Shown here piece after piece: positions 1-9,348 of a stretch of 64,000 nucleotides of DNA. Source of the stretch: JBEVJK01 sp040510195. GTDB taxonomy: Bacteria; Pseudomonadota; Alphaproteobacteria; Rhizobiales; Rhizobiaceae. Where the stretch lies: NCBI GenBank assembly GCA_040510195.1, contig JBEVJK010000086.1, positions 1 to 64,000 on the forward strand. Reading direction: 5' to 3'. Below the pieces are notes generated by a model. That model searched no databases and had not been told where the DNA came from. It worked only from the letters and a program-made list of their open reading frames with translations. How positions within the stretch are numbered: position 1 is the first letter of the stretch; the number at the start of each line of letters is the position of its first letter. The position numbers were made by a program, and so were the translations under genes.

Positions 1-195
1 TCAGGGCGGCAAGCCCGGCACTGTCGCCGACACCGGCGAGGCTGTCTCCGCTGCGGTTTCGGGCGCCTGTCATGGTCACGAAATAGTCACTGTTGTTGCC
101 ATTGTCAGCATGGACGAGTGATTTAAGTTCAGACGGCGTGCCTGCACCGAGCGGTTGCGGACGCGCCTGGTCCGGGCGGGCGAGATGAGGGTAGC
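1..195. other. Window edge and upstream region of the MoxR operon
   Basis: I see no gene that can be confirmed here. A reverse frame opens with ATG at 73 and runs off the left edge for 24 codons. It could be the start of a divergent gene, but it has no clear ribosome-binding site and is too short to identify. The stretch presumably carries the promoter of the operon starting at 196. A GAGGG run five bases before that ATG is its ribosome-binding site. Confidence 0.4.
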
Positions 196-1203
196 ATGAG
201 CATAGCCATCAAGGACCAGCCGGGCAGCGACAAGGACATGGTGGCCGAGGCCGAACGGGCGCTTGCCGACATCTCCCGCGTGCGCGACGGCGTCGGCCGC
301 GTCATATTCGGCCAGGAAAGCGTGGTGGAGCGGACGCTGGTGGCGCTGCTGGCCGGCGGCCACGCGCTGCTCGTCGGCGTCCCCGGCCTGGCCAAGACGA
401 AGCTCGTCGAGACGCTGGGCATCGTTCTCGGCCTCGATGCCCGCCGCATCCAGTTCACGCCGGACCTGATGCCGTCCGACATCCTCGGCTCCGAAGTGAT
501 GGAGCAGGACGAGGCCGGCCGCCGCTCCTTCCGCTTCATCCCCGGCCCGATCTTCGCCCAGCTGTTGATGGCCGACGAGATCAACCGCGCCAGCCCGCGC
601 ACCCAGTCGGCGCTCCTCCAGTCGATGCAGGAGTACCATGTCACGGTGGCGGGCGCCCGGCACGATCTGCCGTCGCCCTTTCACGTCCTCGCTACGCAGA
701 ACCCGCTGGAGCAGGAAGGCACCTACCCGCTGCCGGAGGCCCAGCTCGACCGCTTCCTGATGCAGGTCGACGTGCTCTACCCCGAGATCGAGGCCGAGCG
801 CCGTATCCTGCTTGAGACCACCGGCATCGAGGATGCCCGCGCCGAGAACGTGCTCGACGCCAAGCGCCTCAAGGAAATCCAGTTCCTTATCCGCCGCATG
901 CCGGTGCCCGAGAGCGTCGTCGAGGCGATCCTCGACCTGGTGCGTGCCGCGCGCCCCGGCCAGGGGTCGGCGGAGACCGACAGGCATGTCGCCTGGGGGC
1001 CCGGCCCGCGCGCCAGCCAGGCGCTGACGCTGTGTGCCCGCGCCCGCGCCCTCTATGACGGCCGCCTGGCGCCATCCGTCGACGACGTCAGGGCGCTGGC
1101 CGAGCCGGTGCTGCAGCATCGCATGGCGCTGACCTTCGCGGCGCGTGCCGAGGGCATGAGCGTTCGCGACGTGATCGGCCGGCTGGTCAAGGCGAGGGGC
1201 TAG
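196..1203 (+). CDS. MoxR family AAA+ ATPase
   Basis: A 335-residue cytoplasmic MoxR-type AAA+ ATPase. These act as chaperone-like ATPases that help activate or assemble proteins with VWA or DUF58 domains. The Walker A loop is GVPGLAKT near residues 61-68, the usual MoxR form. The Walker B motif is LLMADEINRASPRTQSALL, followed by sensor 1 LATQNPLEQEGTYPLPEAQLDRF, where the arginine-finger region lies. The C-terminal lid follows. The length is typical. The start is the ATG with GAGGG five bases upstream. It is the first gene of a four-gene same-strand cluster with a DUF58 protein, a BatA/DUF4159 membrane protein and a second large membrane protein. The family call is firm; the client is inferred from the neighbours. 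Confidence 0.93.
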   Translation: MSIAIKDQPGSDKDMVAEAERALADISRVRDGVGRVIFGQESVVERTLVALLAGGHALLVGVPGLAKTKLVETLGIVLGLDARRIQFTPDLMPSDILGSEVMEQDEAGRRSFRFIPGPIFAQLLMADEINRASPRTQSALLQSMQEYHVTVAGARHDLPSPFHVLATQNPLEQEGTYPLPEAQLDRFLMQVDVLYPEIEAERRILLETTGIEDARAENVLDAKRLKEIQFLIRRMPVPESVVEAILDLVRAARPGQGSAETDRHVAWGPGPRASQALTLCARARALYDGRLAPSVDDVRALAEPVLQHRMALTFAARAEGMSVRDVIGRLVKARG

Positions 1204-1238
1204 CCGATGCGCTGGGTGGCGGCCGGGACAGCCCCTTG

Positions 1239-2156
1239 ATGGCGAGGATCGGCGAGGCGACGGCACCGGTCGGCACCCGCGACGCGCTGGCCAGGGCCCG
1301 TCTGCGCGCCTCGCTGGTGCCCGACCTGCTGGTCGAGGCGCGGCGGGTCGTCAACACCGTCATCGCCGGCTGGCACGGCCGCAGGAAGCGCGGCATCGGC
1401 GAGAATTTCTGGCAGTTCCGGCCCTATGTCGAGGGCGAGACGATGGCCCGCATCGACTGGCGAAGGTCGGCGCGCGACGACCATATCTTCGTCCGCGACC
1501 GCGAGTGGGAGGCAGCGCACACCGTCTGGTTGTGGGCCGATTCCTCTCCTTCGATGCTCTACAAGTCCGAGGCTGCCCTGGTCTCCAAGCAGTCGCGCGC
1601 TCTCGTCCTGGTGCTGGCGCTGGCCGAGCTCCTGTCGCGCAGCGGCGAGCGCATCGCGTGGCCGGGGCTGAGCGACCCGTTCACCGCCCGCAACGGCGCC
1701 GAGCGGCTTGCCTCCCATCTGGCCCACGCCGTGTCGCTGCCGGACCGGCCCGACCTTGCCGGCATCCGCCGCTTCTCCGACATCGTCGTCGCCGCCGACT
1801 TCCTCGATCCGGTCGAGGAGACGATGGCCTGGCTTGACGTCCTGTCGCGGCACGGCGTGCGCGCCCACCTGATCGAGGTGGCGGACCCTGCCGAGGAGAG
1901 CTTTCCCTATGCGGGGCGCACCGAGTTCACCGACCCCGAGACCGGCCTGAAGCTGACGGCGGGGCGCGCCGAGCTGCTCGGCACCGACTATCGGAACCTG
2001 TATCTCGCCCGCCGCGAGACGCTCGCGGCGTGGGCCAAGCGGCTCGGCTGGAGCTACACCGTCAACCACACCGATCGCGTCGCCTCGGAGGCGCTGGTCA
2101 AGGTCCACATGGCCATGACCTCGGAAGTCGAGATCGGCGTCGGGGGCGGCCGATGA
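1239..2156 (+). CDS. DUF58 domain-containing protein
   Basis: A 305-residue DUF58 protein, the usual partner of MoxR ATPases. The family signature is seen as FRPYVEGETMARIDWRRSAR near residues 65-84, followed by a VWA-like stretch, VWLWADSSPSM, in which the DxSxS metal-site motif is kept (D-S-S-P-S). This suggests a metal-dependent adhesion-type fold in the C-terminal half. ATG 1239 is preferred; a TTG lies three bases upstream. The gap from the MoxR stop is 35 bases and the end overlaps the next gene by four bases (ATGA), so translation is probably coupled. No transmembrane segment is evident, which suggests a soluble or peripheral protein at the inner membrane. Role in envelope maintenance is inferred from context only. 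Confidence 0.9.
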   Translation: MARIGEATAPVGTRDALARARLRASLVPDLLVEARRVVNTVIAGWHGRRKRGIGENFWQFRPYVEGETMARIDWRRSARDDHIFVRDREWEAAHTVWLWADSSPSMLYKSEAALVSKQSRALVLVLALAELLSRSGERIAWPGLSDPFTARNGAERLASHLAHAVSLPDRPDLAGIRRFSDIVVAADFLDPVEETMAWLDVLSRHGVRAHLIEVADPAEESFPYAGRTEFTDPETGLKLTAGRAELLGTDYRNLYLARRETLAAWAKRLGWSYTVNHTDRVASEALVKVHMAMTSEVEIGVGGGR

Positions 2157-4972
2157 GCTGGCTTCCGCTGTCCTTTGGCATGCCGGCGATGCTGTGGGGC
2201 CTTTTGGCGCTGCCGGTCATCTGGTGGCTGCTTCGGCTGACGCCGCCGCGCCCGCAATCCGAGGTGTTCCCGCCGCTGAAGATCCTCGCCCGGGTGCTGA
2301 AGAAGGAGGAGACCCCGCATCAGAGCCCGTGGTGGCTGACGCTGCTCCGGCTGATCATGGCGGCGCTGATCGTGCTGGCGTTGGCCGAGCCGATCGTCAA
2401 TCCGCGCGAGCCCCTGCCCGCCAACGGCCGTGCCCTGGCGCTGGTGGTCGACAATGGCTGGGCGAGCGCCCCCGACTGGGAGCGCCGGGTGGCGACCGCG
2501 GAGCGGCTTCTGGACGATGCCGGCGCCGAGAGCGTTCCCGTGGTGTTGGCCTTCACGGCCGAGAAGCCGAACACCGAGATCGGACCCTTCGACGCGGCGG
2601 GGGCCCGCGACCGCCTGCGCGCCGCCGCGCCGCGCCCGGTGCCTGTCGACCGCCGCGCGACCTATGCCCGCGTCGCCGCCGCCCTCACCGACCTGCCGGG
2701 CGCCACGGTGGCCGTGCTGAGCGACGGCCTCGCCGAAGAGGACGACGCCGCAGCTTTCGAGAGCCTGCTCGGCAATGGCGTTGCGAGCCTCGTCTGGGCC
2801 GTCCCTGATCGCCTCGAACTCGCAGGCCTGTCCGGCGCCGAGAACGACGTGGACGGCTTCCGGATCTCCGCGGTCCGCCCTCCGAACGCGGTGCCGGCCA
2901 CCTTCACTGCCGGCGCCTTCGACGACAAGGGCCGCCGGATCGCCGATGCGAGCGTCACCTTCGGCGCCGGCGCCACGACCGCCACCGGCGAGTTCCGCGT
3001 TCCGTTCGAGATGCGCAACGACTTCGCCTCGATCGCACTGGACGGTAGCCCCCAGGCGGCCGCCGTGCGCGTGCTCGACGAAAGCGCCAAGCGTCGCCGC
3101 GTCGGCCTCCTTTCGCAGGCCGAGGCCGACCAGGCCCAGCCGCTGCTGTCGCCGCTCTACTACATTCGCCGCGCTCTGGAGCCCTTCGCCGACCTGATCG
3201 AGCCGCAGAGTCCCGACCTCGCCAAGGCGATCCCCGCCCTGCTGGAACAGAAGCCGGCGATGATCGTCATGGCCGACGTCGGCACCATCCCGGCGGCCGC
3301 CCGCGCCCAGCTGGTCGACTGGGTCAGGAACGGCGGCACGCTGGTGCGCTTCGCGGGCACTCGGCTGATCGCCGCCGGCAACGACGAGGAGCTGCTGCCG
3401 GTGCGCCTGCGGCTGGGCGAGCGCTCGCTCGGCGGCGCGCTTTCCTGGACGACGCCGCAGCCGGTGACCGAATTCCCGCCGGGCGGACCTTTCGCCGACC
3501 TCACCCCGCCCCTCGAAGTGACTGTCTCGCGACAGGTCCTGGCCGAACCGACGCCGGACATCGTGGAGCGCACCTGGGCAAGCCTCGCCGACGGAACGCC
3601 GCTGGTCACCGGCGCCCGTCGCGACAAGGGCAATGTGGTGCTCTTTCACATTACGCCGGCCGCCACCTGGTCGAACCTGCCGATCTCGGGTACCTTTGTC
3701 GAGATGCTGAGGCGCGTCGTCCAGATGTCGCGCAACCAGGGATCCGTGGCCCCTGGCCAGGAGACGTCGTCGGGAACGCTGGCCCCTTTCCGCATGATCG
3801 CCGCCGATGGCCGCCTGGTTCCCCCCGGGCCGGACGCCAAGCCGCTCGCGGTCGGCAGCGCGTCGTCGCCCGTCACCATCGAGAACCCGCCGGGCCTCTA
3901 TGGCGGCGACGAAGGTGTCCTCGCCCACAACCTGCTTCCGGCCGACGCCCGCCTGGCGCCGATCGCCAGGCCGCAGACGCCGACCCCGGTGACCGAGCTG
4001 CGCTATGCCTTCGACCAGTCGCGCGACATGAAGGGTCCGCTGGTGGCCGCCGCCTTGGCGCTGATGGTCCTCGACACGCTGGCGGTGTTCTGGATGGGTG
4101 GCGTCTTCTCGCGCCGCCGCCGTCCGACGGGCGCCGGCACGGCGACCGCCGCCGTGCTTCTGGCGCTGATCCTGGCTGCCGCGCCCGTGCCGCGCGCCGA
4201 GGCCCAGGACGCCAAGCCGGGCGACGTCGAAGCCGTCGAGGCGATCTCCGTCACCCATCTCGCCTACGTGCTGACCGGCGATTCCTCGGTCGATTCGATC
4301 AGCCGCGCCGGGCTCGCCGGCCTGACCAACTTTCTCGTCGAAAAAACGGCGCTGGAGCCCGGCGAGCCGGCCGGCGTCGACATCGCCCGCGACGAGCTCG
4401 CTTTCTATCCGCTGATCTACTGGCCGATCGACGCCAACGCGCCGATGCCTTCGGATGCCGCGATCGCCCGCGTCGACGCCTACATGAAGGAGGGCGGCAC
4501 GGTGCTCTTCGACACCCGCGACCAGTTCGCCACCGGGCTGGACGACGCCTCCGCCAGCCCCGCTACGCTGCGGCTGCGCGAGATCCTGGAGAACCTCAAC
4601 GTGCCGGCGCTCGAGCCGGTACCTCAGGACCACGTTCTGACCAAGTCCTTTTTCATCCTCCCCGAGTTTCCCGGCCGCTTCAACGGCAGCCCGCTGTGGG
4701 TGGAGGCCTCGCTCGACGCCACCAACGTCGACAATCGCCCGGTACGCACCGGCGACGGCGTCACCCCCATCATGATCACCGGCAACGATTTCGCCGGCGC
4801 CTGGGCGGTGGACGAGAACGGCGATCCGCTGCTGCCGACGGTCCCCGCCGATCCGATGCAGCGCGTCATGGCGCTGCGCGCCGGCGTCAACATCATGATG
4901 TACATGCTGACGGGTAACTACAAATCCGACCAGGTCCACGTCCCTGTGCTGCTCGAGCGCCTGGGGCAGTGA
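2153..4972 (+). CDS. BatA-like / DUF4159 domain membrane protein
   Basis: A 939-residue inner-membrane protein. The first 70 residues hold two membrane segments and a BatA-type N-terminal element (LPVIWWLLRLTPPRP, then PPLKILARVLKKEETP). A large, probably periplasmic middle region follows. Another hydrophobic segment lies near residues 630-650 (VAAALALMVLDTLAVFWM), then one at about 665-680. From about residue 698 to the end there is a DUF4159 domain (THLAYVLTGDSSVDSISRAGLAGL, YWPIDANAPMPS). ATG 2153 overlaps the DUF58 stop by four bases, which fixes the start against a longer open frame upstream. The next gene begins one base after its stop. Together with that gene it looks like the membrane effector of the MoxR/DUF58 pair. 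Exact function is unknown. Confidence 0.85.
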   Translation: MSWLPLSFGMPAMLWGLLALPVIWWLLRLTPPRPQSEVFPPLKILARVLKKEETPHQSPWWLTLLRLIMAALIVLALAEPIVNPREPLPANGRALALVVDNGWASAPDWERRVATAERLLDDAGAESVPVVLAFTAEKPNTEIGPFDAAGARDRLRAAAPRPVPVDRRATYARVAAALTDLPGATVAVLSDGLAEEDDAAAFESLLGNGVASLVWAVPDRLELAGLSGAENDVDGFRISAVRPPNAVPATFTAGAFDDKGRRIADASVTFGAGATTATGEFRVPFEMRNDFASIALDGSPQAAAVRVLDESAKRRRVGLLSQAEADQAQPLLSPLYYIRRALEPFADLIEPQSPDLAKAIPALLEQKPAMIVMADVGTIPAAARAQLVDWVRNGGTLVRFAGTRLIAAGNDEELLPVRLRLGERSLGGALSWTTPQPVTEFPPGGPFADLTPPLEVTVSRQVLAEPTPDIVERTWASLADGTPLVTGARRDKGNVVLFHITPAATWSNLPISGTFVEMLRRVVQMSRNQGSVAPGQETSSGTLAPFRMIAADGRLVPPGPDAKPLAVGSASSPVTIENPPGLYGGDEGVLAHNLLPADARLAPIARPQTPTPVTELRYAFDQSRDMKGPLVAAALALMVLDTLAVFWMGGVFSRRRRPTGAGTATAAVLLALILAAAPVPRAEAQDAKPGDVEAVEAISVTHLAYVLTGDSSVDSISRAGLAGLTNFLVEKTALEPGEPAGVDIARDELAFYPLIYWPIDANAPMPSDAAIARVDAYMKEGGTVLFDTRDQFATGLDDASASPATLRLREILENLNVPALEPVPQDHVLTKSFFILPEFPGRFNGSPLWVEASLDATNVDNRPVRTGDGVTPIMITGNDFAGAWAVDENGDPLLPTVPADPMQRVMALRAGVNIMMYMLTGNYKSDQVHVPVLLERLGQ

Positions 4973-4973
4973 G

Positions 4974-7040
4974 ATGAACTGGTCGCTCGGCTTCGAACCC
5001 CTCCTGTCTTGGCCGTGGCTGGCCGCCGTGCTGGCGCCGGTGCTTTTTCTGTCGCTGCTTGGGCTTTGGCTCCGCCAGCGCGGCGCCTGGTTCCGTTTCC
5101 TGGCCCTGGCGGCGCTGGCGCTGGCGCTCGTCAATCCGGTCATGCGCGACGAGGAGCGCGAGCCGCTGAAGAGCGTCGTGGCGCTGGTCGTCGATCGCAG
5201 CCAGAGCCAGGAGATCGCCGGCCGGGCCGACCAGACCACCCGCGCCGTCGAGGGCCTGAAGGAGCGGCTGTCCCGCTTCAAGCAGTTCGAGGTGCGGGAG
5301 GTCGAGGCGGGTCGCTCGGACGCCGCCGACGAACGCGCCGAGACGCGCCTCTTCGGCGCCCTGGACAGCGCCTTCCGCGACGTCCCGCCGTCGCGCGTCG
5401 CCGGCGCGATCATGGTGACCGACGGCCAGGTGCACGACGTGCCGCCCCTGGCCGGAGCGCCCACCGCACCGCTGCATGCGCTGATCACCGGCGACGAGGG
5501 CGAGCAGGACCGCCGTATCCGCTTCGAGAAGGCGCCGCGTTTCGGCATCGTCGGCAAGCCCCTGGAGCTCACCTACCGCGTCATCGGCGCGGCCGGAGAG
5601 TCAGGCACGGTCGACGTGCGAATTTCCGTCAATGGCGAGCAGCAGGCCGTCGAGCGGGCGATGATCGGCCAGGAGATGCCGCTCGACGTGGTCGTGCCGG
5701 GTGCCGGCCGCAACATCGTCGAGCTCGCCATCGATCCGCTGCCCGGCGAGCTGACGGAAACCAACAACCGCGCCATAGCGCTGATCGACGGCATCCGAGA
5801 GAACCTCCGCGTGCTGCTGGTCTCCGGCGAGCCGCATGCCGGCGAGCGCACCTGGCGCAACCTGCTCAAATCGGACGCCTCGGTCGACCTCGTCCATTTC
5901 ACCATCCTGCGGCCGCCGGAGAAGCAGGACGGCACGCCGATCAACGAGCTGTCGCTGATCGCCTTCCCGACGCGCGAGCTGTTCGTCGAGAAGATCAACG
6001 ATTTCGACCTCATCATCTTCGACCGCTACCAGCACCGCGACGTGCTGCCGATCCTCTACTATGACTACATCGCCGAATACGTGGAAAAGGGCGGCGCGCT
6101 GCTGATCGCCGCCGGGCCGGAATATGCCGGGGAGCAGTCGATCGCCCACACTCCGCTGATCGCCGCCCTGCCCGGCCTTCCCTCGGGCGAGGTGGTGGAG
6201 CAGGGCTTCTATCCGCGCCTGACCGACACCGGCAAGCGCCATCCGGTGACGCGCGGCCTCGAAGGCTCGGCCAGCGAGCCGCCGCATTGGAGCCGCTGGT
6301 TCCGCCTGATCGGCATCGACCAGCCGGAGGGCGAGGTCGTCATGAAGGGCCCCGACGACAAGCCGCTGCTGGTTCTCAACCGCAAGGGCGAAGGGCGCGT
6401 CGGCATGTTCCTGTCGGACCAAGGCTGGCTGTGGGCGCGCGGTTTCGAGGGCGGCGGCCCGCACGTAGCGCTCTACCGGCGCATCGCCCACTGGCTGATG
6501 AAGGAGCCGGAGTTGGAGGAGGAGCGCCTGACCGCCAGCGGTCGGGGCATGACGCTCGACATTCGCCGCCAGACCATGCAGGACGACCCGGGCCCGGCGC
6601 GGGTGATCACGCCGACCGGCAAGACCATCGACGTGACGCTGGCCTCCGAGTCTCCCGGCGTCTTCACCGGCAGCGTCAAGGCCGACGAAATCGGCCTCTA
6701 CCAGATCGGCAATGGCGACCTGAAGGCGCTCGCCCATGTCGGCCCGATCAATGCGCCGGAATTCGCCGACACGGTGTCCACCACGGAGGTGCTCGGTCCG
6801 GTTGCCGAGGAGAGCGGCGGCTCGGTCCGGCGGCTGGCCGGCCTGACCGGCATCAGCCTGCCAGGCATCGTTCCGGTCCGCGCCAACGGCGACGCTTCCG
6901 GCCGCGACTGGATCGGCCTCAGGACCACCGACGACTCGATCCTCAAGGCGGTGCGCCGGGTGCCGCTCTTTGCCGGCTTCTTCGGCCTTGCTCTGCTGCT
7001 CTTCGCCCTCGGCTCCATGTGGTACCGCGAGGGGCGCTAG
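4974..7040 (+). CDS. Large membrane protein with glutamine-amidotransferase-like core
   Basis: A 688-residue protein with two hydrophobic segments at the N-terminus (about residues 10-60) and one at the C-terminus (FAGFFGLALLLFALGSMWY, ending RE). The region between is soluble and probably periplasmic. It includes a VWA-like opening (VVALVVDRSQSQEIAG) and a later region typical of class I glutamine-amidotransferase-like folds in this gene family (LIIFDRYQHRDVLPILYYDYI, GGALLIAAGPEYAGEQS). I see no obvious Cys-His-Glu catalytic triad, so the fold is probably structural. It starts one base after the preceding stop and closes the operon. Equivalent genes end MoxR/BatA-type clusters in other alphaproteobacteria. 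Function remains unknown. Confidence 0.8.
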   Translation: MNWSLGFEPLLSWPWLAAVLAPVLFLSLLGLWLRQRGAWFRFLALAALALALVNPVMRDEEREPLKSVVALVVDRSQSQEIAGRADQTTRAVEGLKERLSRFKQFEVREVEAGRSDAADERAETRLFGALDSAFRDVPPSRVAGAIMVTDGQVHDVPPLAGAPTAPLHALITGDEGEQDRRIRFEKAPRFGIVGKPLELTYRVIGAAGESGTVDVRISVNGEQQAVERAMIGQEMPLDVVVPGAGRNIVELAIDPLPGELTETNNRAIALIDGIRENLRVLLVSGEPHAGERTWRNLLKSDASVDLVHFTILRPPEKQDGTPINELSLIAFPTRELFVEKINDFDLIIFDRYQHRDVLPILYYDYIAEYVEKGGALLIAAGPEYAGEQSIAHTPLIAALPGLPSGEVVEQGFYPRLTDTGKRHPVTRGLEGSASEPPHWSRWFRLIGIDQPEGEVVMKGPDDKPLLVLNRKGEGRVGMFLSDQGWLWARGFEGGGPHVALYRRIAHWLMKEPELEEERLTASGRGMTLDIRRQTMQDDPGPARVITPTGKTIDVTLASESPGVFTGSVKADEIGLYQIGNGDLKALAHVGPINAPEFADTVSTTEVLGPVAEESGGSVRRLAGLTGISLPGIVPVRANGDASGRDWIGLRTTDDSILKAVRRVPLFAGFFGLALLLFALGSMWYREGR

Positions 7041-7055
7041 CCGCCACCCTCAGGC

Positions 7056-7568
7056 TCAAAATCCCGGCGCGTCCTCGTGATGCAGCGGGCCCGCAAGCGC
7101 GGCCAGCGCCGCCGGGGACAGCTCGACCGCCAGCAGCCGGTCGGGGTCGACCGGCCTCGGCATGGAAATCTGGCCGCGCGGCAGGCGCTTGAAGCCAAGC
7201 GGCGCGTAGTATGGCTCGTCGCCGACCAGGACCACCGCCGCGGCACCGGCCTTGGCGGCGGCGTCGACGGCCAGGCGCACCAGCTGGCGGCCGATGCCTT
7301 TGTTCTTGTGCGCCGGCTTGACCGCCAGCGGCCCGAGCATCAGCGCTCGCCCCTGGCCCGCGGCGACTCGCGTCATGCGCACCGAGGCCACCACCGAGCC
7401 GACGGTGACGGCGACGAAGGAAAGGTCGCGCTCATGGGGTCCGCCCTCGCGAATCGCGTAGGCGGCGCGCGCGAAGCGGCCGGGACCGAAGGCTTCGGCG
7501 TTGATCGCTTCGATGTCGAGGTCGTAAGCCGGTGTCTCCGGCAGATAGGTGACGTGAACGGCATCCAT
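7056..7568 (-). CDS. GNAT family N-acetyltransferase
   Basis: A 170-residue GNAT acetyltransferase that would transfer an acetyl group from acetyl-CoA to an unknown amine. The acetyl-CoA binding motif A is LGPLAVKPAHKNKGIGRQLVRLAV (R/Q-x-x-G-x-G/A equivalent NKGIGRQL). Later, VLVGDEPYYAPLGFKRL is the usual GNAT strand 5 and turn of the YhbS/predicted-acetyltransferase branch. ATG 7568 is preferred because it has the typical N-terminal strand right after it. A GTG at 7601 would add 11 residues. It is convergent with the membrane operon (15-base gap) and divergent from the glutathione transferase gene. The substrate cannot be told from sequence. Confidence 0.87.
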   Translation of the reverse strand: MDAVHVTYLPETPAYDLDIEAINAEAFGPGRFARAAYAIREGGPHERDLSFVAVTVGSVVASVRMTRVAAGQGRALMLGPLAVKPAHKNKGIGRQLVRLAVDAAAKAGAAAVVLVGDEPYYAPLGFKRLPRGQISMPRPVDPDRLLAVELSPAALAALAGPLHHEDAPGF

Positions 7569-7797
7569 GATGAAAATCCGGTCGGGTTGAATGGGCCGCA
7601 CGAAAGCGGCAGCTTGCCAGTCGGCGCCCTCAGGCGCGGGCGTCCATTCGTCGTCGGTCGAACCGGATGGCAGGTGCGGTCGTCATGGGCCGTGTCCGCT
7701 ATCACCAAATCGTGCCGCCGTCCATCGGCATTTTCGACCCCTTGGGCGCGGCGCCGGCCGCACTAGATGAAGGGGAGGCTTGAAGGAGAACGCCGCG

Positions 7798-8784
7798 ATG
7801 GGAATGCTGGTCGAAGGTGTCTGGCGCGAGCAGGAAAGGCAAGGCGGGTCGGGCGGTCGCTTCGAGCGCCCTGAAACGTCGTTCCGCGACTGGGTCACCC
7901 GGGACGGCACCCCGCCCCCCGGCCGCCAGCGTGGCTTCCGCGCCGAGCCGGACCGCTATCACCTCTACGTCTCTCTCGCCTGCCCCTGGGCGCACCGCAC
8001 GCTGATCTTCCGCAAATTGAAGAGGCTCGAGCCTGTCGTCTCGATCTCGATCGTCCACCATCGCCTGGACAAGGACGGCTGGACCTTTCTCGCCGAGGAA
8101 GGCGGCACCGGCGACACGCTCTACGGCCTCGATTTCCTGCGCCAGATCTACCTGAAGGCCGATCCCCGTTACACCGGTCGGGTCTCGGTCCCGGTGCTGT
8201 GGGACAAGCGGAATGAAACCATCGTCTCCAACGAGTCGGCCGACATCATCCGCATGCTGAACGCAGCCTTCGACGAATGGGGCGACAAGGGGCTCGATTT
8301 CTATCCCGAGCCGCTGCGCCCGACGATCGACCGGCTCAACGAACGCATCTACGCGACCGTCAACAACGGCGTCTACCGGGCCGGCTTTGCCACCACGCAG
8401 GAGGCCTATGAGGAGGCGTTCCGCGAGCTTTTCGCCACGCTCGACGCGCTCGAGGAGATTCTCGGGCGTCAGCGCTATTTGGCCGGCGACAGGCTGACGG
8501 AGGCGGACTGGCGCCTGTTCACGACGCTTCTGCGCTTCGACCCTATCTATTTCGGCCATTTCAAGTGCAATTTGCGCCGCGTCGTCGACTATCCCAACCT
8601 GTCCAACTACCTGCGCGACCTCTACCAGGTGCCGGGCGTCGCCGAGACCGTCGACGTCGAGCACGCCAAGAAGCACTATTACGGAAGCCATGTGAGCGTG
8701 AATCCGACGCGCATCGTGCCGGTCGGTCCCGAGCTCGACTATGCCGCACCCCACAACCGCGATCGGTTCAAGGCGGCGGCCTGA
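7798..8784 (+). CDS. Glutathionyl-hydroquinone reductase-type glutathione S-transferase
   Basis: A 328-residue cytoplasmic xi-class glutathione transferase, the size of E. coli YqjG. Such enzymes reduce glutathionyl-hydroquinones to hydroquinones with glutathione. The catalytic cysteine sits in the motif SLACPWAHRTLIFRKLK near residues 58-74, exactly the xi-class CPWAHR signature. The C-terminal helical domain includes YLAGDRLTEADWRLFTTLLRFD. ATG 7798 is chosen because AAGGAG lies nine bases upstream; a TTG at 7780 lies before that site. It stands alone, divergent from the GNAT gene. A housekeeping role in quinone or redox stress is known for the family; the natural substrate here is inferred. 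Confidence 0.92.
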   Translation: MGMLVEGVWREQERQGGSGGRFERPETSFRDWVTRDGTPPPGRQRGFRAEPDRYHLYVSLACPWAHRTLIFRKLKRLEPVVSISIVHHRLDKDGWTFLAEEGGTGDTLYGLDFLRQIYLKADPRYTGRVSVPVLWDKRNETIVSNESADIIRMLNAAFDEWGDKGLDFYPEPLRPTIDRLNERIYATVNNGVYRAGFATTQEAYEEAFRELFATLDALEEILGRQRYLAGDRLTEADWRLFTTLLRFDPIYFGHFKCNLRRVVDYPNLSNYLRDLYQVPGVAETVDVEHAKKHYYGSHVSVNPTRIVPVGPELDYAAPHNRDRFKAAA

Positions 8785-8797
8785 CTCCGCTCCCTCC

Positions 8798-9319
8798 CTA
8801 CCAGAAGGGCGACGGCGCCTTGCCTTCGAACACCTCCGCCAGCCGCCGCCGCGTCGACGGCGTCGTCATCTCGGGCAAGGCGTCCAGCCGGAAGAAGCCG
8901 GCCTCGGCGATCTCCAGGTCGGGCCGCTTCGGTTCCCTCTGGGCGAACGAGGTGATCAGGTAGAGCGCCACGTGGTCGCGCCGGCTGGACCGCCGGTTGG
9001 CATGCAGCGACCGGAGCTCCGGCGGCGCCGTCAGCGCGATGTTGCCCTCCTCGAAAAGCTCGCGTTCCAACGCTTCGCCCATCGTCTCGTCCGGCTCCAC
9101 CCCGCCGCCCGGCAACTGCCAGCCGGGCACATAGGTGTGGCGGATGAGGAAGACCGACTGGCGCTCCCGGTCGTAGACGAGCCCGCGCACGCCGAGCGTC
9201 ATCGGCCGGCGCATCAGGAAGTAGAGATGGAAGAGCCGCGCCCGCAAGCCCGGCCAGCCGGTCTGGCGAAAGCGCGCTTCCTCGTCGTCCTCCGTCACGC
9301 CGACGATGCCCGCTGGCAT
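8798..9319 (-). CDS. NUDIX hydrolase
   Basis: A 173-residue NUDIX protein that would hydrolyse a nucleoside-diphosphate-linked substrate. The Nudix box lies near residues 73-95: GGVEPDE, seven residues, then RELFEEGNI. The metal-binding glutamates of REUxEE are present. The glycine normally found after EEx is replaced by asparagine (EEGN instead of EExG), a small deviation. The N-terminal 40 residues are unusual for a minimal NUDIX protein (RLFHLYFLMRRPMTLGVRGLVYD), a form common in alphaproteobacteria. The gene is convergent with the glutathione transferase (13-base gap) and divergent from the phosphoesterase. Substrate unknown. Confidence 0.9.
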   Translation of the reverse strand: MPAGIVGVTEDDEEARFRQTGWPGLRARLFHLYFLMRRPMTLGVRGLVYDRERQSVFLIRHTYVPGWQLPGGGVEPDETMGEALERELFEEGNIALTAPPELRSLHANRRSSRRDHVALYLITSFAQREPKRPDLEIAEAGFFRLDALPEMTTPSTRRRLAEVFEGKAPSPFW

Positions 9320-9348
9320 GCGGCTCCTCCCTGCCCTAGAAAGAGAGA

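Noticed and set aside
1..73. Start of a reverse-strand gene at the left edge
   Set aside because: Only 24 codons are visible, without a ribosome-binding site or recognisable motif, so it is mentioned only in the description of the edge region.
2054..5572. Very long reverse-strand open frame of over 1,100 codons opposite the MoxR operon genes
   Set aside because: It is a by-product of high GC content. Its protein is rich in Arg, Gly, Gln and His without any domain, while the forward genes have clear motifs and coupled starts.
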